DNA of 64,000 bases from Thalassotalea marina. GTDB taxonomy: Bacteria; Pseudomonadota; Gammaproteobacteria; Enterobacterales; Alteromonadaceae. Made by a program: the position numbers and the translations under genes. The stretch is taken from positions 217,681 through 281,680 of the forward strand of contig NZ_BNCK01000008.1 of assembly GCF_014656435.1 (NCBI RefSeq), given 5' to 3'. Shown here one piece after another: positions 26,802-34,983 of the stretch (position 1 is its first letter; each line of letters opens with the position of its first letter). The notes under the pieces are model-generated. The model saw only the letters and a list, made by a program, of their open reading frames with translations. It made no database searches and was not told where the DNA came from.

Positions 26802-27521
26802 GTGACAAATATAAAAAAAGATGAACGCCTCGTTATTCTCGATACTGAAACTACAGGTATTAATCCAAGAGAAGGGCATCGTATTGTTGAAGTTGGCTGT
26901 GTTGAAATGATCAATCGTCAGTTAACTGGCCGAACATACCACGCTTATATCAACCCACAATTTCAAATGGAGCAAGAGGTCATCGACGTTCACGGATTAA
27001 CGAATGAGTTTTTACGTGACAAACCGTTATTTGCAGATGTCGCTCAAGACTTTATTGATTTTATTAAAGGCGCTGAGTTGGTCATACATAATGCTAAGTT
27101 CGACGTCGGCTTTATGGATCACGAATTTAAAATGGTTAACCGCGGTTTACCAATGACCGAAGACATCTGTACGATTACTGATACTCTGCACGTATCCAAA
27201 GACGAGTTTGGCTCACCTAAAACGCTAGATTATTTAGCAAAGTTTTATCGTGTCGACGGGCTTATTGATCGTACTTATCACGGGGCTTTAATCGATGCCC
27301 AGTTGCTTGCTTTTGTTTACATCGAAATGACGCGAAAGCAATCTGCTTTGAATTTATCCATGGGGGATTCTTCAGGTGACGAAGACAGTAATGCCATAAG
27401 ACGGCTACCTGTAGATCGAGAAATGCTAAAGGTAATCGCTGCTTCTGCCGATGAACTAGAAGCACATAAAAAAAGATTAGCGATTATTGCAGAAAAAGGG
27501 AGTGAGCCAATATGGCAATAA
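26802..27521 (+). CDS. dnaQ: DNA polymerase III epsilon subunit (proofreading exonuclease)
   Basis: This 239-residue protein starts at GTG after aaagg. It has the DEDDh exonuclease motifs: DTETTG with Asp14 and Glu16, then VIHNAKFDVGFMDHEF, and RTYHGALIDAQLLAFVYIEMT with the catalytic His and Asp. The C-terminal ~60 residues, including the stretch around DREMLKVIAASADELEAHKKRL, match the segment of epsilon that binds the alpha subunit. It proofreads replication in the core polymerase. In E. coli and many relatives rnhA is beside dnaQ; here rnhA is missing and two membrane-protein genes precede it. The next gene overlaps by ten bases. The tRNA-Asp genes downstream recall the E. coli dnaQ-aspV arrangement. 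Confidence 0.96.
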   Translation: MTNIKKDERLVILDTETTGINPREGHRIVEVGCVEMINRQLTGRTYHAYINPQFQMEQEVIDVHGLTNEFLRDKPLFADVAQDFIDFIKGAELVIHNAKFDVGFMDHEFKMVNRGLPMTEDICTITDTLHVSKDEFGSPKTLDYLAKFYRVDGLIDRTYHGALIDAQLLAFVYIEMTRKQSALNLSMGDSSGDEDSNAIRRLPVDREMLKVIAASADELEAHKKRLAIIAEKGSEPIWQ

Positions 27522-28822
27522 CACAATGGTTTAAATGCGCGACATTAACATTTTGTGCTGCGTTAACCATTAATAGTTGGGCGCAAGAAGCTCAAACAGA
27601 AATTAAGTATTATGACAATGATGATGTCACTAATCGCATTCCCGTCTTTGATAACCGTTTTCGCCTTGACGCACAACTTGAAGAAATTACTTTACTGTTT
27701 TATAGAAAAAATGGCTCCCCACCAGTTATCTTAGTCAGACCAGATGGCAGTAAACTTAAAGTTTCTAGTTTTCCCAAAGATAGAGTCCAATGGTTTGATG
27801 ATGCTACCTTTGACATGATTCGCATTGTCAAACCTATGCCTGGCCCTTGGCAAGCTATTGGCGATATTATGCCTGAAAGTAAAATTATGGTTGTGTCGGA
27901 GGTTAACTTAGAAGTTGAGCCATTACCTGAGATTTTACTTTCTGGAGAAACAATAAAGGTTACTGCAAAAGTTTATAACCGAGAAAAGGTAATAGATGAC
28001 CCACTATTTAATGCGGTAATTAATCTCGATATCGATTTTTACAGTACTAATAATACTGCCTATGATAACTTTGGTGCTGAAAACGTTGAGATAGGCTCGT
28101 TTCGTGATGATGGTTATGATCTAGACGAATTCGCTAAGGATGGCTTATATACAGGGGAGTTTGTTTTAAACTTTTCAGCTGGTGAATGGATACCTGTTTA
28201 TTATATAAAAATGCCTATGGCTGAAAGAGAATTAAGACAGCAGCCGATTATTATTCAAAAAAATCCAGTATCTTTAAGTGTCGAGACAACTAAAGACCCA
28301 CTTTCGTCTCACAAGCTTGCTATTAATATTAATGATGAATATGTCGACCCTGATAGCTTGTTGTTTCAAGGTAAAATTACCTACCCTGATAGACAAACTG
28401 AACCCTTTGCCATTATGGAAGGCAAAGGTATAAGCCGAATAAAAGAAATCGGCTATACAGAACCTGGTGTTCATCGGGTAACTTTAAATGTATTTGGCCA
28501 TACAAAAGATAACCGTGAATTTAGGTTAGTCGTTCCTGATTTTACCTTCAATGTTGATAGAGATGATAATCCGTTAATACCTAATTTGAATGATCAGGAC
28601 GAGGGAGAAGAGTCTGCCGAAGACATAGCTGCACAAATAGCTGAACAGCTTGCTCAAGAGAAAGCAGCAAGAGCTAAAGCATTAGAAGAGGAAATGGAAG
28701 CAAAACGACTTGCTGCCGAAGAACAAGCGATGACAAACTTAATTATTGTGATTAGTGCAAATGTTGTCATTATCGGTGCAGCCATCATTGGTTTCGTATT
28801 AATTCGACGAAAAAAACGCTAA
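27512..28822 (+). CDS. TIGR03503-type predicted envelope protein
   Basis: This 436-residue protein overlaps the end of dnaQ by ten bases; its ATG has gggag upstream. It has a signal peptide (to about SWAQE), then long beta-rich segments with VILVRPDGSKLKVSSFP and MPGPWQAIGDI, an acidic then Ala/Glu/Lys-rich coiled coil (about 360-405), one membrane helix and a terminal RRKKR. It would sit in the inner membrane with most of its mass in the periplasm. Proteins with this layout are found beside dnaQ in marine Alteromonadales and were named TIGR03503; no function is known. The VWA-associated 'choice-of-anchor' style is superficially similar. No specific partner can be named. Confidence 0.72.
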   Translation: MAITQWFKCATLTFCAALTINSWAQEAQTEIKYYDNDDVTNRIPVFDNRFRLDAQLEEITLLFYRKNGSPPVILVRPDGSKLKVSSFPKDRVQWFDDATFDMIRIVKPMPGPWQAIGDIMPESKIMVVSEVNLEVEPLPEILLSGETIKVTAKVYNREKVIDDPLFNAVINLDIDFYSTNNTAYDNFGAENVEIGSFRDDGYDLDEFAKDGLYTGEFVLNFSAGEWIPVYYIKMPMAERELRQQPIIIQKNPVSLSVETTKDPLSSHKLAININDEYVDPDSLLFQGKITYPDRQTEPFAIMEGKGISRIKEIGYTEPGVHRVTLNVFGHTKDNREFRLVVPDFTFNVDRDDNPLIPNLNDQDEGEESAEDIAAQIAEQLAQEKAARAKALEEEMEAKRLAAEEQAMTNLIIVISANVVIIGAAIIGFVLIRRKKR

Positions 28823-28889
28823 TCTGCTGTTAAATTCGGCTTATTGCTTAGCAAATGTGCATACAGTCATATTTATGTAAAAAAGTGGT

Positions 28890-28918
28890 TGACGCACCGC
28901 AATGATATCCGTATTATT
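28890..28918 (+). promoter_or_regulatory. Strong sigma-70 promoter of the tRNA-Asp operon
   Basis: A TTGACG -35 (28890-28895) and TATTAT -10 (28913-28918) are separated by exactly 17 bases and followed by a GC-rich discriminator (tccgcccgc), as in stable-RNA promoters under stringent control. It is 44 bases upstream of the first tRNA. Confidence 0.75.
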
Positions 28919-28962
28919 CCGCCCGCATTCAACGAGTTGTTGTTGAAACGCAGAATATACGC

Positions 28963-29039
28963 GGAGTGGTAGTTCAGTTGGTTAGAATACCGGCCTGTCA
29001 CGCCGGGGGTCGCGGGTTCGAGTCCCGTCCACTCCGCCA
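28963..29039 (+). tRNA. tRNA-Asp (GTC), copy 1
   Basis: This 77-base gene has a seven-pair acceptor stem (GGAGTGG with CCACTCC), anticodon GTC in the CTGTCAC loop, G discriminator and encoded CCA. Its sequence is identical to the other four copies. It is the promoter-proximal gene of the array. Confidence 0.97.
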
Positions 29040-29062
29040 AATTTTCTGTGTAGTTCTCCTGA

Positions 29063-29139
29063 GGAGTGGTAGTTCAGTTGGTTAGAATACCGGCCTGTCA
29101 CGCCGGGGGTCGCGGGTTCGAGTCCCGTCCACTCCGCCA
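29063..29139 (+). tRNA. tRNA-Asp (GTC), copy 2
   Basis: Identical to copy 1 in all 77 bases, with anticodon GTC and encoded CCA. A 23-base linker separates it from copy 1, the shortest in the array. Confidence 0.97.
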
Positions 29140-29181
29140 AGAGAACAACAATTAACACATTGATGCAAATAGAAACGCTGC

Positions 29182-29258
29182 GGAGTGGTAGTTCAGTTGG
29201 TTAGAATACCGGCCTGTCACGCCGGGGGTCGCGGGTTCGAGTCCCGTCCACTCCGCCA
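29182..29258 (+). tRNA. tRNA-Asp (GTC), copy 3
   Basis: Identical to the other copies. The 42-base linker before it is A-rich and ends in gctgc; the linker after it carries a TAAGG/CCTTA mini-hairpin. Confidence 0.97.
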
Positions 29259-29300
29259 ATGTTTCATAAGGGTCGCCTTAATAAATACGAAATCCTGTGC

Positions 29301-29377
29301 GGAGTGGTAGTTCAGTTGGTTAGAATACCGGCCTGTCACGCCGGGGGTCGCGGGTTCGAGTCCCGTCCACTCCGCCA
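29301..29377 (+). tRNA. tRNA-Asp (GTC), copy 4
   Basis: Identical to the other copies. It is flanked on both sides by linkers that share the block AAGGGTCGCCTT, which suggests that copies 3-5 arose by repeating a tRNA-plus-linker unit. Confidence 0.97.
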
Positions 29378-29420
29378 ACAATTTGAAGGGTCGCCTTGTA
29401 AAACACGATTCCCCTGATGC

Positions 29421-29497
29421 GGAGTGGTAGTTCAGTTGGTTAGAATACCGGCCTGTCACGCCGGGGGTCGCGGGTTCGAGTCCCGTCCACTCCGCCA
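29421..29497 (+). tRNA. tRNA-Asp (GTC), copy 5
   Basis: Identical to the other copies and last in the array. Only a weak 5-bp hairpin (TTGGC and GCCAA, 29504-29517) without a T run follows, so the operon terminator is unclear. Confidence 0.97.
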
Positions 29498-29679
29498 CTT
29501 TACTTGGCTATACGCCAATCAAATCTCAATTTCCTATTTTAAATATTCACTGCATCATAGACACGATTTTAACGTCGTAAATTAAAGTGATTAATCCATT
29601 CGATAATCTCTAATACTTCAATTAAGCAATCAAGCCAATTCAGGTGTATGCTTTCTTTTACCAATAAACTTTGTATTTA

Positions 29680-29696
29680 ATCTGGTAAGACCAGTT
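29680..29696. promoter_or_regulatory. FadR-like operator upstream of acyl-CoA dehydrogenase
   Basis: ATCTGGTAAGACCAGTT is a near-perfect inverted repeat (CTGGT and ACCAG) and matches about 15 of 17 positions of the E. coli FadR consensus as remembered. It lies 67 bases before the acyl-CoA dehydrogenase start. Confidence 0.6.
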
Positions 29697-29733
29697 GCTT
29701 TTGTACCTACGGTGATCTAGTATGGTCAAAAAC

Positions 29734-29750
29734 AACAGGTCGTACCACTA
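29734..29750. promoter_or_regulatory. Second, weaker FadR-like site
   Basis: AACAGGTCGTACCACTA keeps the GGTC..ACC core and closely resembles the site before fadE (37470-37486). It lies just before the ribosome site of the acyl-CoA dehydrogenase gene. Confidence 0.45.
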
Positions 29751-29762
29751 TGGAGAGCCTTA

Positions 29763-31583
29763 ATGCTGAGTTATAAAGCACCGTTAAATGATATTAAGTT
29801 CTTGATGGAAGATGTATTAGATTTCTATCCCCATTTCGAAAAGTTTCCTGAATTTGAAGAAGCAACGCCTGATTTAATTGACGCAATATTTCAAGAGTGT
29901 GCCAAGTTCTGTGAAAATGAGCTTTTGCCACTGAATCAGTCGGCAGATAAAGAAGGTTGTCATTTTGAAAATGGTGAAGTCAAAACGCCAAAAGGCTTTA
30001 AAGCAGCTTATGAACAATACGTTGCCGGTGGTTGGCAGTCTTTATCACATGGCTTGGAGTATGGTGGACAAGGTTTACCACCATCATTAGGCTTGATTAA
30101 ATCAGAAATGATGGGCACAGCAAACTGGTCTTGGGCCATGTATCCAGGCTTAAGTCACGGTGCGATGAACACCATTGATTTACACGGTTCAACCAAGCAA
30201 AAAGAAAAATATTTAACCAAACTAACTGAAGGTACCTGGACAGGCACCATGTGTTTAACAGAGCCACAATGTGGTACCGACCTTGGCCAAGTGAAAACCA
30301 AAGCCATTCCAAATGGTGATGGTACCTACTCAATTACAGGGACAAAAATTTTTATCTCTGCAGGTGAACATGATTTAACCGACAACATTATTCATATTGT
30401 GTTGGCTAGGTTGCCCGATGCACCTGAGGGGACGAGAGGGATTTCATTATTTATCGTGCCTAAAATGCACAGTGATGAACAAGGTAATATCACCGATCGA
30501 AATGGCGTAGTTTGTGGCTCTATAGAAGATAAAATGGGCATAAAGGGAAGTGCAACTGCGGTGCTTAATTTTGATAATGCTATTGGTGAGCTAATTGGCC
30601 CTGAAAATAAAGGCCTTGAGTGCATGTTTACCTTTATGAACACTGCGCGAATTGGAACCGCATTACAGGGTATTTGTGCCACAGAGTTGTCCTATCAAAA
30701 TGCCTTAGAATATGCCAAAGAAAGATTATCAATGCGCGCTTTATCGGGTACTAAAGAGCCAGATAAAGTTGCCGATCCTATAATTTGTCATCCCGACGTA
30801 CGTAAAATGTTGTTGACGCAAAAAGCCTTTGCCGAAGGTGGCAGGGCGATGATTTATTATGCGGCAAAACTTGCAGATACAATTGAACATTCTAAAGATG
30901 AAAAAGCCAAAAAGCGCGCTGACTATCGTTTAGGTTTCATTACCCCGATCTTAAAAGCATTTTTAACAGAAGTAGGTGTTGAAAGTGCCAACCTAGGTGT
31001 GCAGGTATTTGGTGGTCATGGCTATATCAAAGAGTGGGGCATGGAACAAATTGTTCGTGATGTCAGGATTTCGACCTTATATGAAGGAACAACCGGTATT
31101 CAAGCGCTCGACTTGTTGGGTCGTAAAATACTATTGAGCCGTGGTAAGTCACTTAAAAGCTTCTCGATGGAAGTGCTAGGGTTTTGCAAAGATAAAAGCA
31201 TGATCTCGAGTAATCCGCATAAACGCCAAATGAATAAGTTTATTTGGCCGCTGAGTAAAGCGGTGGCAAATTGGCAGCAATGCTCAGTTCGATTAGCGAT
31301 GAAAGCTAAGAAAAACAGAGATTATGTTGGTTCAGCTTCAGTAGATTATCTGATGTATTCAGGGTATGTAGTGATGGGTTATTTTTGGGCGCAAATGGCA
31401 CAAGCGTCTTATGAAAAACTCGCAGGCGAGGTAGAAAACAGAGATTTTTATCGCGCAAAAATTAAAACTGCAGAATTTTACTTTGAGCGTATTTTCCCGC
31501 GGATTAAATCGCTAAGTGCAACTATGATGGCAGATCCAAAATCATTGATGCAATTGGATCAAGAGTTATTGTCTTTCCTTTAA
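29763..31583 (+). CDS. Acyl-CoA dehydrogenase, 600-residue class
   Basis: This 606-residue flavoenzyme follows GGAG. It has the FAD/acyl-CoA signature CLTEPQCGTDLGQVKT (165-180), the MGIKGSATAVLNFDNA segment and the catalytic base Glu441 in ISTLYEGTTGIQALD. The C-terminal ~150 residues are the extra helical domain (PF12806-type) of the long class, which includes DmdC-like methylmercaptopropionyl-CoA dehydrogenases and several medium/long-chain enzymes. Substrate length cannot be read from sequence. It acts in the cytoplasm or at the membrane, passing electrons to ETF. Two FadR-like sites upstream suggest induction by fatty acids. It is convergent with an aldehyde dehydrogenase and ends at a long hairpin. 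Confidence 0.92.
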   Translation: MLSYKAPLNDIKFLMEDVLDFYPHFEKFPEFEEATPDLIDAIFQECAKFCENELLPLNQSADKEGCHFENGEVKTPKGFKAAYEQYVAGGWQSLSHGLEYGGQGLPPSLGLIKSEMMGTANWSWAMYPGLSHGAMNTIDLHGSTKQKEKYLTKLTEGTWTGTMCLTEPQCGTDLGQVKTKAIPNGDGTYSITGTKIFISAGEHDLTDNIIHIVLARLPDAPEGTRGISLFIVPKMHSDEQGNITDRNGVVCGSIEDKMGIKGSATAVLNFDNAIGELIGPENKGLECMFTFMNTARIGTALQGICATELSYQNALEYAKERLSMRALSGTKEPDKVADPIICHPDVRKMLLTQKAFAEGGRAMIYYAAKLADTIEHSKDEKAKKRADYRLGFITPILKAFLTEVGVESANLGVQVFGGHGYIKEWGMEQIVRDVRISTLYEGTTGIQALDLLGRKILLSRGKSLKSFSMEVLGFCKDKSMISSNPHKRQMNKFIWPLSKAVANWQQCSVRLAMKAKKNRDYVGSASVDYLMYSGYVVMGYFWAQMAQASYEKLAGEVENRDFYRAKIKTAEFYFERIFPRIKSLSATMMADPKSLMQLDQELLSFL

Positions 31584-31595
31584 GCCGTGTCTACC

Positions 31596-31624
31596 TATAT
31601 GCCCCCTGAGTAAGGGGGCATATA
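31596..31624. terminator. Hairpin terminator between convergent genes
   Basis: A perfect 12-bp stem (tatatgccccct and complement) has a five-base loop. There is no clear T run, but its strength and its place between two convergent stops favour a bidirectional terminator. Confidence 0.65.
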
Positions 31625-31637
31625 TCACGTGATGTAA

Positions 31638-33071
31638 TTACAAGTGCCTTACCATTTTTAATACAAGAAGTTTTAATTTTGTGTAAGGTGCAAATCTTAT
31701 GGGTAAGTCTTTTATAAATGGTCGTTTTAGCACTGATTTTTGATGGCTAAAATTATCAAATCCTGCTTTGCCACTATATTGACCAAACCCGCTAGGGCCA
31801 ACACCGCCAAAAGGTAATTCAGGTACTGCGTTGAACATAATCACATCGTTTAAACATTGGCTTCCCGCACTAATTTCATTAACCCACGATTGTTGTTGAT
31901 GCTCGTCTTTAGAAAAAAGGTAAGCTGACAAAGGTTTATCTCGCTTTCGAATAAAACTCTTAGCTTCATTAAAGTTGTTGACGATTAGAATTGGTAAAAT
32001 GGCACCAAATATTTCTTCTGTCATCAATTTGCTATCTAATGGTGGATTTAGCACTACCGTGGGGGCTATGTACTTACTTTCTAAGTCGTGCTCTCCGCCT
32101 ATAATAGGATCTAAGTCGGTTAAGTAGTCGATAAGGCGTTGGCAATGGCGCTCATTAACAATGCGACCATAAGAGTCACTTAGTTTGGGCTCAGAGCCAA
32201 ACATCTTAATGATTTGCTTTTTAAGTGCTTCTATTAAGAGTTGCCCTGTCTGTTGGTTAGTTAAAATGTAATCAGGTGCAATACAAGTTTGTCCTGCATT
32301 GAGCCATTTACCCCAAGCTATGCGTTGAGCTGTTATTTCTATATCTGCTGTTTCATCAACATAAACGGGGCTTTTACCGCCTAGTTCTAACGTTACTGGC
32401 GTTAAGTGTTTTGCTGCCGCAGCCATAATAATGCGAGCTACTGCGCCATTGCCAGTATACATAATATGATCAAATTGTAATTGTAATAGCGCCGTGGTTT
32501 CTTCTACCGCGCCTTCAACAACTGAGATTGCTTGGGGGTCTAAATATTTAGGTACAAGGTCAGCTAAGACTTTAGAAACGGCTGGTGATAATTCTGATGG
32601 TTTTAATATCGCACAGTTGCCAGCAGAAATGGCAGCAACCAAGGGGGCTAATATCAACTGAACAGGGTAGTTCCAAGCACCTATAATTAACACAACACCA
32701 AGAGGCTCTGCTTGGACAAAAGAGCGGCCAGGTTGAGCAACAATTGGCGTTTTAACACGCTTAGGTTTCATCCATCGCTTTAATCGTTTAACGGCATAAT
32801 CAACTTCACCTGCAACATAGGATACTTCTGTTAGCCAAGATTCAACGGTTGGTTTCCCCAAATCTTGTGATAGTGCTTGATAAAGCAGCGTATCGTTTTC
32901 CTGTACTAGTTTTTTGATCTGAAGAAGTTGTTCTATTCGCCATGCATAATTCAGAGTTTTATTGGTGTTAAAGCAATTTCGATGTTGTTCTATTAATAGT
33001 TGGAAATCCACAACAAGCCTGTATAGATTGAATAAAATACCCGTCAACCATACCTCAATTTTGGTGAACAT
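31638..33071 (-). CDS. Aldehyde dehydrogenase, coniferyl/fatty-aldehyde (class 3-like) type
   Basis: The ATG gives 477 residues, but no ribosome site precedes it; a GTG at 33009-33011, after agg, would remove a 20-residue hydrophobic N-terminus and fits related proteins better. The catalytic general base Glu229 is in LELGGKSP and the nucleophile Cys263 in NAGQTCIAPDY. NYPVQLILAPLVAAISAGN and PFGGVGPSGFGQYSGKAGF are class-3 ALDH features; class-3 enzymes often act on fatty aldehydes. The C-terminus ends in a hydrophobic/basic tail. A TetR gene follows upstream in the same direction with an 85-base gap, so local regulation is plausible. Substrate is uncertain. Confidence 0.87.
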   Translation of the reverse strand: MFTKIEVWLTGILFNLYRLVVDFQLLIEQHRNCFNTNKTLNYAWRIEQLLQIKKLVQENDTLLYQALSQDLGKPTVESWLTEVSYVAGEVDYAVKRLKRWMKPKRVKTPIVAQPGRSFVQAEPLGVVLIIGAWNYPVQLILAPLVAAISAGNCAILKPSELSPAVSKVLADLVPKYLDPQAISVVEGAVEETTALLQLQFDHIMYTGNGAVARIIMAAAAKHLTPVTLELGGKSPVYVDETADIEITAQRIAWGKWLNAGQTCIAPDYILTNQQTGQLLIEALKKQIIKMFGSEPKLSDSYGRIVNERHCQRLIDYLTDLDPIIGGEHDLESKYIAPTVVLNPPLDSKLMTEEIFGAILPILIVNNFNEAKSFIRKRDKPLSAYLFSKDEHQQQSWVNEISAGSQCLNDVIMFNAVPELPFGGVGPSGFGQYSGKAGFDNFSHQKSVLKRPFIKDLPIRFAPYTKLKLLVLKMVRHL

Positions 33072-33156
33072 TACAAAAGATAAGCTGATAAATTGCTTTA
33101 ACTTTATTGTCAGTCAGCACTTTTAGTGTGATAACGTCTGTCTATAGTTATTAACT

Positions 33157-33840
33157 TTATTCATCTACTGCTGGCTTCTTAACTTTCAAGATCCAATGAA
33201 TGAGTCGATGAAGAGTTTGATAAATATAGTCCCTATCAATGTTTTCAACAGGTACGGTAAGGTTTCGGTATTCCAGTTGGGTGAATACGGTAAGTAAAAT
33301 GTCACCATCAATTTGTGCTGTGTCTGTATTAAAATAACTGCACAGTTTAATGAATGGCGTAATAAGTGCCTGCCGGTGATTATACGCTAAACTTCTTAAC
33401 GCCTCTGTTGATTGCATTTCTGTGTAAAGCATTTGTTCTACCATAAGATCATTGCCATGGTTAGTCACTTTTTCCATTAAATAATCGGCAGCTAGGTCAG
33501 TCAGTGTCAACGCCAACTCTTTTCGTATCACTAATTTTTTCAGTTTGGTTTTACCTAAGCTATCGCACAACGCAAAAACCTTAAGCCAAGTGGTTTTAGC
33601 TCTGGCGATTGTGCGGTTTGAACTCATTAAAAAGGCTTCATTGATGAGTTGTCTAATATCTTTAAAGTAATAGGTGGTAAGTGACAGTTGTAAATTAGCG
33701 TGTTTAGCAATTGAACGATGTGTAGCTCCTTTTATTCCTTGATGGGCTAACACATCGATGGCTGCATTGAGTATTTGTTGTTTGGTTTTTTGGCCTTTTG
33801 AAAGTTGACCTGAAATGTTTGATCTCTGGTAGATCGTCAT
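33157..33840 (-). CDS. TetR-family transcriptional regulator
   Basis: This 227-residue protein has an N-terminal TetR helix-turn-helix (about 18-64): KQQILNAAIDVLAHQGIKGATHRSIAKHANLQLSLTTYYFKDIRQLINEAF. The remaining ~160 residues are the variable ligand-binding helices; no family can be named. It is encoded just upstream of, and in the same direction as, an aldehyde dehydrogenase, and downstream of an acyltransferase gene, so lipid or aldehyde signals are reasonable inducers. The start has a weak ribosome site (ttggg). No palindromic operator was found that could be assigned to it with confidence. Confidence 0.88.
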   Translation of the reverse strand: MTIYQRSNISGQLSKGQKTKQQILNAAIDVLAHQGIKGATHRSIAKHANLQLSLTTYYFKDIRQLINEAFLMSSNRTIARAKTTWLKVFALCDSLGKTKLKKLVIRKELALTLTDLAADYLMEKVTNHGNDLMVEQMLYTEMQSTEALRSLAYNHRQALITPFIKLCSYFNTDTAQIDGDILLTVFTQLEYRNLTVPVENIDRDYIYQTLHRLIHWILKVKKPAVDE

Positions 33841-33921
33841 AATTAACCCAAGTAAATTCCTTTTGGGTCAAATTAAACTTTTTAGCTATTAATTACAATT
33901 GCATCAAGAAGTTGGAAGCGC

Positions 33922-34815
33922 TTACTTTGATAAATAGTTAGTAATTTTTTCGTCTTTTTTATGCCAAAGTTGTGTAAGCCAACGATGAAACTCTTTTTTG
34001 AATTCGACATCTTTACTGTAATGCCCTCGTAGTTTGTCTACATCGGTAATTTGCTCAACATCAATGATGATCTCTTTTAATTTACCTTTGAGCATATCCT
34101 TCATTACATGTCCTGGGTTTTGAGGATATAGCAACGTAACATTTAATACTTTATCGAACTGCTCGCCCATGGTTTCCATGGTAAAAGCAATACCGCTGGC
34201 TTTTGGCGTTAATAAATGTTTAAAGTTATTGTTTTGTCTGCGGTGTTTTTCGTCTGTAAAACGTGTACCTTCAACAAAATTGATGATGGTAGTTGGCGTA
34301 TTTTTAAACTTCTCACATGACTTTTTGGTGGTTTCTATATCTTTGCCAATCAAGTGCGGATTTTTCTTGAGATATGAGCGACTGTATCTTCTCATAAACG
34401 GCATATCTAGAGCCCAGCAAGCCATACCAACAAAAGGCACACGTTTTAATGAGTCCTTCAAAAAGTACTTAGGCGCTGGGATCCTATTATAAGCAAAGTA
34501 AGATAGTACAAAGATATCTAACCAGCTTTGGTGGTTGGCAATTAGCAGATACCAGCTTTTAGTATTTAAATCGGTATCACCTTTAATGGTAATGTTTACT
34601 TGGTTAAAACTAATCAAGATTAAATAGTTGACTAGTGCCCATAGTCGATAGGTTGCATGCATTGGATAAAAAAGCACTTGGTGAAACTTTTTAAACGGCA
34701 GTAAAAACTTTAGTAGGCCACCAAGGAAAACGATCGAACCGCAAAATGCCAAATTTAAACAAAACAAAGTAAAGGTGATTGGCATTGCGATAAAAGAGGG
34801 CAAAAACGAAAACAT
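33922..34815 (-). CDS. PlsC-type acyltransferase (YihG-like)
   Basis: This 297-residue protein has one or two N-terminal hydrophobic segments (about 8-40 and 56-74), then the acyltransferase motif NHQSWLD with His95 and Asp100, the second block FLKDSLKRVPFVGMACWALDMPFMRR, and FVEGTRFTDEKHR. These are motifs I-III of the lysophosphatidic acid acyltransferase family; the spacing matches E. coli YihG. It would acylate a phospholipid precursor in the inner membrane, though the acceptor is not known for sure. It is transcribed alone between fadE and the TetR gene. Confidence 0.88.
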   Translation of the reverse strand: MFSFLPSFIAMPITFTLFCLNLAFCGSIVFLGGLLKFLLPFKKFHQVLFYPMHATYRLWALVNYLILISFNQVNITIKGDTDLNTKSWYLLIANHQSWLDIFVLSYFAYNRIPAPKYFLKDSLKRVPFVGMACWALDMPFMRRYSRSYLKKNPHLIGKDIETTKKSCEKFKNTPTTIINFVEGTRFTDEKHRRQNNNFKHLLTPKASGIAFTMETMGEQFDKVLNVTLLYPQNPGHVMKDMLKGKLKEIIIDVEQITDVDKLRGHYSKDVEFKKEFHRWLTQLWHKKDEKITNYLSK

Positions 34816-34934
34816 CTAGGGGTTTAAAGCTCATTAATTTTTAGTATCTGAGTATTTTACTGATTTTTGAATGTTTTGTGTAATGCTTTATTGTTTATAA
34901 ATGTTGAACAATTAATTGAGCGACACTTGGGTAA

Positions 34935-34962
34935 TAAAAAAGGCAAGTATCTACTTGCCTTT
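34935..34962 (-). terminator. Intrinsic terminator of fadE
   Basis: On the minus strand the stem aaaggcaagta and its complement, with a tiny loop, is followed by a T run 22 bases after the fadE stop. Confidence 0.87.
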
Positions 34963-34983
34963 AATAACTGCCTAAAAGAAAAA

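Noticed and set aside
29217..29498. Minus-strand open frame across two tRNA-Asp genes, with a repeating GLEPATPG motif
   Set aside because: It is the antisense of identical tRNA genes; such frames are a known false annotation in databases.
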